Assembly (NCBI GenBank): GCA_907164885.2
Contig: OU015501.1
Span: 20,107,631 to 20,171,630, forward strand
DNA from: Dolomedes plantarius
Lineage: Eukaryota; Arthropoda; Arachnida; Araneae; Dolomedidae
Direction: 5' to 3'
DNA length: 64,000 nt
In this document: positions 57,017 to 64,000 of the stretch, one piece after another
How positions within the stretch are numbered: position 1 is the first letter of the stretch
Layout: each line of letters opens with the position of its first letter
Notes under the pieces: model-generated
The model's input: only the letters and a program-made list of their open reading frames with translations
Databases searched by the model: none
What the model was told of the DNA's origin: nothing
Program-made: the position numbers and the translations under genes

Positions 57017-57173
57017 TTTTGGCAGGAACCACACTTCACAGAAGTCTATTTTTAATCATTTGATACTTGGTCAACATGTTATCTACAAAATAAATTTTGT
57101 TGTGATATCTCTTGTCTTTCATGGTGTTGCAATTTGGGTGGCCAGCAGTGTACATCTATATATATATATATAT

Positions 57174-57978
57174 TGTTATGTTGAAATTGGTTGTCCACAT
57201 GGAGTACTAAAATGTCATAGGAAGAAAGGACTTCATATCTTAATATCTAATGGCTATAGAACATGGCCAGTGCTGGTCATTCTGAAAAAAAAAGATAAAA
57301 GGGTGACAGACACAAGTCTAATCATTTAGAAGTACTTCATAGTTTATTTAAATTAAATTAGTTATAGGAGGCTTAAGGCCAGTGGCTTATTGCCATTTAC
57401 AAAAATTGTACATGGTCGAGCATGGTCTCAGGTCAGCAAGGATCAGCCATGAAGAGTCAGGAGGCCGGGATGGAAACGCCGATCTTCGCCGGACCCTTTT
57501 GCCCGTAAGTCGGAGATAGTTGTGCGGAGAAGACATCTTCTTGAACCGTGGCCAGACGAGTACTGTTTTTGTCATTCAAAGCTTCGCTCCTGTGCTGGCC
57601 CCGTCACGTGACGTGAGAGAAAACATCTGGAATTTGGCGACCCAGCGGTAGCCAGCAGCTCCGCCAAGCTATCAGACAAAGGGTTATTTTGGTGTTCTGC
57701 GCGGGGAAGGGATACTTGTAGAATATTATCGCCAATCGGTTAGGCAACCCCTTTTAAGGGATTAACATTGGTATTTTCTGTTTTCGCTGATAGCGATTAA
57801 AGCAGAAAACGTGACCAAAGAGTGCACATTTTTGAGAAAGAAGTGATGTCTGGGGACTATATATCCCTGTAAAATTATTGAGGGAACAGCTCCTAATGCG
57901 TTTAAGTATTTGAAAGGCAAGGCAGGCTTTACTATTAATATTGTAACAAAGTTAATAAGGGTTTCAAACGTTACGACA
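57174..57978 (-). repeat. 3' LTR of element E
   Basis: Minus strand TGTCGTAACGTTTGAAACCC...CAACATAACA, preceded by the purine-rich TCTGCGGGGGGAA. Contains AATAAAC (plus-strand TTTATT near 57343) and, after it, ACTTGTGTCTGTCACCC, as in R/U5 of the other LTRs. 805 bp. It begins a few bases after the (TA)n that follows the split Tc1. Confidence 0.75.
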
Positions 57979-59788
57979 TTCCCCCCGCAGACACACAAAA
58001 AAATAGTAGGGAAACATGATTACCAACCAAAAAAAAAAAAAAATGGCGTAACGCCAAAAAGTATATCTATGTACCGATGCATAATCAAACAAAAAAATTA
58101 CCACCTAAGTGGAGGCAAAGTGGCCAACATACTGGACAACCAACTGGACAACATTTCCCCTAAAAAATATTAATGCAGTGGTTAAATGTATCTATATATA
58201 TAGCATATGATAAGCAAGTAATAAATAACATAAAATAAATACACTGATATCTATCATATTATAGCAGTGGAATACATTTGAATAACACTTGAATGAGGGT
58301 GAATGAGGATGAGGATTTTATGATGTTGAGGGACTTGACAAACACCACTGCTTTGAGTGGTGAGTAGCTCCTATGTGAGGATAACTACAAAAGAAAAAAA
58401 AAGAGTAGCTCGCTAGGATGACTACCTTACGTAAATTTTAATGCCACTACTGTAAGTGGACTTACATCGTAACAGTGCAGTTGCTCCTGGGTGACAAGAT
58501 GCACAAAAGATATATGAATTGTGAGTACGCTCTGGTATCCATCACAGACGAAACACAAAGACAAAAAGAGGCCTGCAGTCCTCAGAGTGAACACTGCTTG
58601 GTGTCACAAAAATGATTTACACTAGTGTATACAATTCACCTCGAAACAGTCCCATTGTACAAGGATGCAAACAAAATCACCTCACATTGTGTGCAAAAAG
58701 ACACAATCCCTCAATTGTTACCAAAATTGAAGTAATTGATATATATATGCATATGTTACAGAAATCATGACAAATAAAAATAAAAAAGTAAACAAAATAA
58801 TATTGTATATATATGAGATGGGAAAATGTTGCCAAGGGAGAGGTGAAATGTTCACCAAAAAAAATATTTACCATGATCGTAAGTGGGGTTCCTGACCAGT
58901 CAACCAAGGTACCGTGTATAGTCAATCAATATAGGACTATTTAAAATTAACATTATGAGTTCTGGCACAAAAAAGTTAGTTAAATTCTAAACATACCTTT
59001 TAAAACACCTGCTCATCATTTGACATCACAATTACTGTGATATGAATGGTGTATTAACAAAAAGGAAACAGATGTACATGACCAGTGGTGTAGTTGTTTA
59101 CATAATAAATTGCAATCAGCATCACTAGCATTATATGTGTAGTTGTTAAGATTATACTTATTAGTTGTACAGAAGATATGCCTTGACAGAGCAAAAGAAA
59201 ATAAAAGATTTGAGAATGTGTTTACATATACACAAACATAACATACAAAAGGCCAATCTACGCCAGCGTAAAGAAAGGCTAGGACACAACAACACATACA
59301 TTATAACTGTCTAGTGTCGCGACTCAACTAAACAATTATATATACAAAAATTTAAATTCTCGTTCTCAAATAGTATCTCGTCCTGTGTTGGCGATTAGTA
59401 GGTTGTTCATTTAGAGAGGTATTGTTACCTGTTTGTTTAAGTAAGCCTTTACGTGGAGGAGCTAATAAAAGTCTATCAGTATGTATTTAAATATAGGAGC
59501 AGAAGGATTATTTAGTATCCTTATAGAATAAGTGACCAATGAATGGCCGAGTGACTATTTCATATGGTCCATTAACTTTTATGGAACAAGTGTTTAGATT
59601 TTAAATAACAACATCACCAATATGAAATTGACGTAGTTTAGCATGAGGAAGTTGCTTATCAGCTTGATTAATTTGTTTAACTTTAGATTTTTCAATTACT
59701 GACTGATAGATTGTTTTAATGATGACAAAATGTTATGTAGTAAACAGACTTATCTAATTGTTCAATCTTAACACTGTTATTAAAGGTA
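57979..59788 (-). other. 3' non-coding region of element E
   Basis: 1.8 kb between integrase and LTR. No env-like or other gene recognised, only short frames. Confidence 0.5.
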
Positions 59789-60420
59789 TCAAAAAGGAGG
59801 GAAAGTTTCCCTGGCAAAATGTAACATGTTCAGGAGCAAAGTTAGTGGAAGAATGACAGACCATTGTACAAATTTTGATGAATGAGTACAGCATGTTTGA
59901 AATGACCTTAGATTCGAGTAATGATTGATAGTAGATTTGATAGAAGTATTTATACGTTCACAGATGCCATTCGCCTGTGGATGTCCAGAAGACCGCATGA
60001 GACAAATTTATACCCAATGAAGAAGAAAATTTATTGAAAACCTCAGAAGTGAACTGAGTTCCTAAATCAGTTAAAATAGTAGATGGACGACCAAAGTTGA
60101 AATGTAATTGAAAGAGAGTCAGTAACAGCCTCAGAAGTAATTTTTGAAATGGATATAATTGCATGTGTCTGGAAAAATGATCAATTATAGTTAGGATATA
60201 CTGAGAATTTTGTAAGGGACCTAAAATATCCATAGCAATAATTGATGCGGAGAATTTGGAATAGGAATAGATTGAAAAGGAGCGTTTTGGAATATTATGT
60301 TGTTTTTGTTAATGCAAGTATGACAAGAATTAATGAAATTTACAGTATCAGCATACATACCTTTCCAATGGTAACGTAATTTAGTAGGGATAAGTTTTGT
60401 CTATGCCAAAATGAGGTAAG
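59789..60420 (-). pseudogene. Integrase of element E
   Basis: Zinc-binding piece near 60400-60290 (RYHWKGMYADTVNFINSCHT-C). Core in 60233-59958: MDILGPLQNSQYILTIIDHF (first Asp region) and RPSTILTDLGTQFTSEVF (second Asp). 59998-59789 has HPQANGICERINTSIKS (catalytic Glu). Frames shift between these pieces. The MDxLGPLP...LTxIDxFSR style suggests a different gypsy lineage from elements A and B. Confidence 0.78.
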
Positions 60421-60812
60421 TGCATTATATTTAAAATTTTTGCTTTAGTGAATCAGGAACAACAATGATATTGTGGGAGATGAATTATTAGAAAATTTGT
60501 TGGCCCAGCAAAGTAACTTAGTTTCAGGATGAATATAGAAAAATTGCAACTTTTAGGAATATGTTTTCGTTTAGAATTTAAGGAATTTCGAACAATATTT
60601 AATTTAACATCATTAATTTGTTCATTTCGAAAAGTTTGAGTTGAAATTTCCAAACATGGATCATTATTATTATCATCAGCTTGATTGGCATCAATATTAT
60701 GAGAAGCACAGATATTATTAACTTGATTATTAGAATTATTTGATTGAGCACAGCATTACAATTAGAAGTGGAAATTAGAGAAGTATCAAGAACATCATTA
60801 CAAGTATTATTA

Positions 60813-62000
60813 TCAACATGAAGAATATAGAATCAACATAGGAAACAATAGGGAGTACTTCTTCAGATTGCAGTAACGAAGGATTAGTAGACACAGTTTC
60901 ACAAGGTGGATTTTCATCAAAACGAGAAAAGAAATCAGCAAGTACATTATGTTACCAGGAACATGGACAAAATTAAATGAATATTCACTAAGTTCCATGA
61001 GCCATCGAGTAGTTATATCAGTTGGTGAAGCAGTAGTTTGTAATTAATTAAGGATTTGCTATCAGGTAGTACAGTAAAGTTACGATTAAATAAGTAATGT
61101 TTAAATGATATGACACTTTGAATAATGCATAAAGTTCTAATTTAAGAGCAGGATATCTCTTTTCAGAGGTTTTAATTGTTTACTAAAGTAAGATATTGGA
61201 TGAAAGTATCATTAGATTTTTGTAACAAAATACCAGATATTCCATTAAGTGAAGCATCTGTGTTAAGGTAAAAAGGTGATCCCAATTTTGGAAGAGTGAC
61301 AAAAGGATGATTGAAGAAAACATTTTGAATTTAGTAAATGAATTTGATGATTACTTTCCCACTTAAATTAGCTTTTGGAGTAGTTTAAGTCAATTAATGG
61401 TTGAATTAATGAAGCATTATTTGGGAATTAGATTCTATAATATCCACAAACGCCAATGAACCTTTTAAGCTGACTTTAGTTGTAGGAATAGGAAAAGAGG
61501 TAATTTTGACAATATTAGATTCAATGGGAGTAATGGAATTTTGCTTGACATGGAAACCTAAGAAATTTATACTAGTAGTGTGGAAAGAACACTTACTAGG
61601 AGACAAAGTAATATTAAATTTTATTAAAGTAGACAAAACAGTAGGTAATTGGACAAAGTTTCCTGAAACTGTTTGAGCCAAGGACAATGTACATCTTGAT
61701 AGGCAAAAAATCCCAGCAGATGAATTTCATCTAGCACTGAGTCAATTAAGGATTGAAAGACACTGGAGGCGTCTGAGACCAAAACCATCCGTTATTTTTG
61801 AAAGAGCCAAAAGGAGTGGTAAAAGCAACAATATGTTGTAAATCCTGAGGTAAATCAATTTGCCAATAGGCGTTAGGTAAGTCCAACGCAGTGAAAAATT
61901 TGAAATTGGAAAGGTTAGATTATTATATTGTTAATTTTAGAGTGGATAGATGATGATTTGATGACAGAATTCACAAGTCGAAGATCAAGTGCAAGTCGCT
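60813..62000 (-). pseudogene. Reverse transcriptase and RNase H of element E
   Basis: Pieces: LDLPNAYWQIDLPQDLQHIV followed by AFTTPFGSF (RT palm), FQSLIDSVLDEIHLLGFFAY and QD, where the second Asp of YxDD is lost to an indel, LSPSKCSFHTTSINFLGFHV, and, at the RNase H end, ELSEYSFNFVHVPGN. Heavily shifted, with stops. Confidence 0.7.
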
Positions 62001-64000
62001 AATTAGGAGTTGGTTGTTAGACAAAGATTTCTTTTTAACGAGGAGCATGGGGCAGCCCATTCTGTATTCGCTCTCTCTATAATCCTGCAGATTGCATTTC
62101 ATCTAACTGCTGAATTGTAGTAGATTGCAAGGCCTGAGGAATTGGAAAAGGCAAGTTTTGATGGGGAAGTCATTTAAAAGTGAAATATGAGGCTTCACCC
62201 TATCAGTGTGACCTAAAGTAGTCAAAGATTTGGAGAAAGGCAGCAGAATTATTAATTAAAAGCTCAACAAACAAGAAATTTTTCCCTCCTCTTCACCAAA
62301 TGTTGCAAAGTCAAAATCGGTAGGTTAAAAGTTCCGCTTTACGCTGACTCAAGATTTTTCTCTGAAGCTTCAGTGAAATTGATAGTTTGAGAGCTAGCAG
62401 AAGATGAATCCTGAGATTTAGAAATACTCTGGAGAGTCGAGGGGAGATATGTCGCCAACAATGGCAGACTTGTTCAAATGAAAGGTTTGATTTGACATGT
62501 TTTGTAAAAAATAAAGAATTTCATATCCAGCATTTTGCTTAACCTCTGAAGATGTGCATGCTACAACAGTAGGACATTGCATAACAGTATTTGACGAGGA
62601 AGAATCCTCACCTTCCATAGCAATCTCTTGGACTGAATGTATTGAAGGGTAACAAATAATTTGAGAATAGCAGCAAAACGAGGAGAAAACAGAATTCAGA
62701 CACAGGGATAGAAGAATTAGTGTGGACCTCTACATATGTGTTATCATGTGGTTGTATAATAAGTTTGTGATTCAAAAATACATTATAGTTGATGTCAGAA
62801 TTGTAACAGTTTGTGTATGATCACTCACAAACATTTTCTTATAGTTAGCTAAACAAGATACATGAACATCATTATTATTATTACAATGGGTTAAAGTATA
62901 TTGTTAGTTTCATTTTGAGGCAAAGAAATCAATGGTATTTTAGAATTCTTTACATTGAGACATGATTCTGTCATGTTCAGGGATATACCATTGTTTCGCA
63001 TAAAATCATACCCAAGAATTGCTTTAAACACAGGAGAATTTAAAGAAGTGATGTAAAAAGAATGTTTAAAGTTGAATTGTCAATCTTAAAGAAAGGCATG
63101 CACAACCGAAGAAATTGACAGTAGAATTAATAGTTTTAATATTTAAGTTTCTAGCTAATAATTTATATTTAATAGTTGGTTAATATCATCAAAAAAGGCT
63201 TTAGATATTAAACTGATCGTTGAACCAGAATCGACTAGCATTGGTAAATCATGAGTTTGTAAATTAACATTGACAATAGGCAAAGAGAAATTCAAATTAT
63301 CAACATTCTCATTAACATATTATAATTTGCATTAGTCACAGAATTAGACATCTTATTATTAACACTCATCCATTACCTTCAGCAACATTATTTACATTGG
63401 TTTGTGTAGAAGTATTAGATTTCATTATAATTGGCACATATTGAGATGATTTATGGGAAAAAGTTTTAGTACATACATTGGCTGACTGGGAATTAACTGA
63501 GAACTGATTTTCAGCACAATCAGTCTCTTGGACTAGTTTAAATTTCTACTAGAAAAAGAAGGAGCATTACATTAGGAATGTTGCATTTCCCTGTCTATTA
63601 TTAGATGTACGTGCATTATCGTTATATCTTACAGTACGTTTAAACAAATAACAGTCCTTCATTAAGTGATTAGTTCCCACAGAATGCACACATCAGCGAT
63701 TGAGAGTTACCATTATTATGTTGCCTTTGGCTCCTACGCTGCACAAAATTATTTCTATTTCTTTGGTAGAAGTTATTTTCATTGTGGTGAGTACCAGGAA
63801 AACGTGAATTTTTATATTTATTATGCTATGATTTTGATATGAATTAGCATTCTTAGTATATGGTTTGTTTGACTGATTTTTGCATGAATTTAAATTTAGG
63901 ATTTCTTTTTGGAGAGCATTAACTTGAGCAGTAAGCTGCATAACTGTAGAATTATTGGGATCATGAGAAATACAATTGGTTTCTATCTGAATCTCTTGTA
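62001..64000 (-). pseudogene. Protease and Gag C-terminus of element E
   Basis: LPIVNVNLQTHDLPMLVDSG followed by STISLISKA near 63280-63190 is a retropepsin signature (DSG form). Near 63700-63650 the reading CAFC-GTN-H-LMKDC is a CCHC knuckle with one inserted base between its halves. 63941-63693 is an Asn/Gln/Lys-rich Gag stretch. 62618-62418 (EGEDSSSSNTVMQCPTVVAC) is unassigned. Confidence 0.65.

Larger units (their letters stand above)
49777..57150 (+). mobile_element. Second Tcb1-type Tc1 element, split by provirus D
   Basis: Ends CACTGCTGGCCACTGTAAAT and ...TTGGGTGGCCAGCAGTG with TA flanks (49775-49776, 57151-57152), the same family as 14490-15897. Left arm 49777-50428 and right arm 56377-57150 join at the CGCCA duplicated by the provirus. 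Confidence 0.9.
57174..64000 (-). mobile_element. Gypsy element E, 3' part, runs off the window
   Basis: Minus strand, in order: gag zinc knuckle (about 63700), protease (about 63220), RT (62000-61400), RNase H (to about 60850), integrase (60420-59789), long 3' region, polypurine tract, 3' LTR. All coding parts carry many single-base lesions. The 5' LTR and most of gag lie beyond 64000. Confidence 0.8.

Noticed and set aside
57910..58173. 87-codon plus-strand frame after the LTR of element E
   Set aside because: Antisense to the element, starts inside the LTR and contains a homopolymer Lys run; looks like chance.

Overview
The window is eukaryotic and looks like an arthropod, probably an arachnid such as a spider. 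This is inferred from the very AT-rich background, the GT-AG intron edge, and the families of Tc1/mariner, pogo/Tigger, piggyBac, hAT and Ty3/gypsy elements present. There are no operons, CRISPR arrays or prokaryotic signals. Apart from one candidate host exon (41429-41527, resembling mitochondrial Tim8) and a tRNA-derived fragment or two, almost every recognisable reading frame is transposon debris. Most long reading frames made of alternating Ile-Tyr are translated (TA)n microsatellite.

Layout. 1-2334: a decayed gypsy gag-protease with an internal deletion, plus its 3' LTR. 2944-3420 and 6991-7430: two copies of one repeat, with tandem repeats and the 3' end of another gypsy family between them. 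7464-9713: a mariner-type remnant, then a hAT element with a piggyBac deletion derivative inside it. 10388-13811: a 1.85-kb direct repeat whose two copies each carry a CTCF-like motif. 14130-18015: a second gypsy remnant split by a nearly intact Tc1 element. 18016-21609: a DD41D mariner, two head-to-tail palindromic foldback elements and a DD34E Tc1 element. 21624-29074: gypsy element A (minus strand, paired LTRs, gag and protease open, joined through UGA-CAA-UUA). 29565-33584: a truncated inverted relative (B) and a related LTR. 33717-35581: Tigger end, perfect hairpin, two abutting Harbinger-type MITEs, and three tandem NRF-1-like sites.

35582-41300 is AT-rich and nearly featureless apart from a SINE-like copy. 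It leads into a short promoter and 5' region with a YY1/TSS-type AAGATGGCGG and a 23-codon uORF, then the Tim8-like first exon. If that exon is real, everything from 41528 onward may lie in a very large, transposon-filled first intron. From 42.5 to 48.3 kb, TA microsatellites alternate with Tc1, pogo and hAT elements. 48288-57150 is a nest: a Tigger remnant is followed by a Tc1 element that is split by a gypsy provirus (element D, 50429-56375) with paired LTRs and 5-bp target duplications but no reverse transcriptase or integrase. 57174-64000 is the 3' part of another decayed gypsy element (E), which runs off the window.

The parts do not form a pathway. Their shared story is serial transposition, with TA tracts repeatedly sitting exactly at the ends of TA-targeting transposons. 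All identifications rest on motif recognition by eye; no database search was run.
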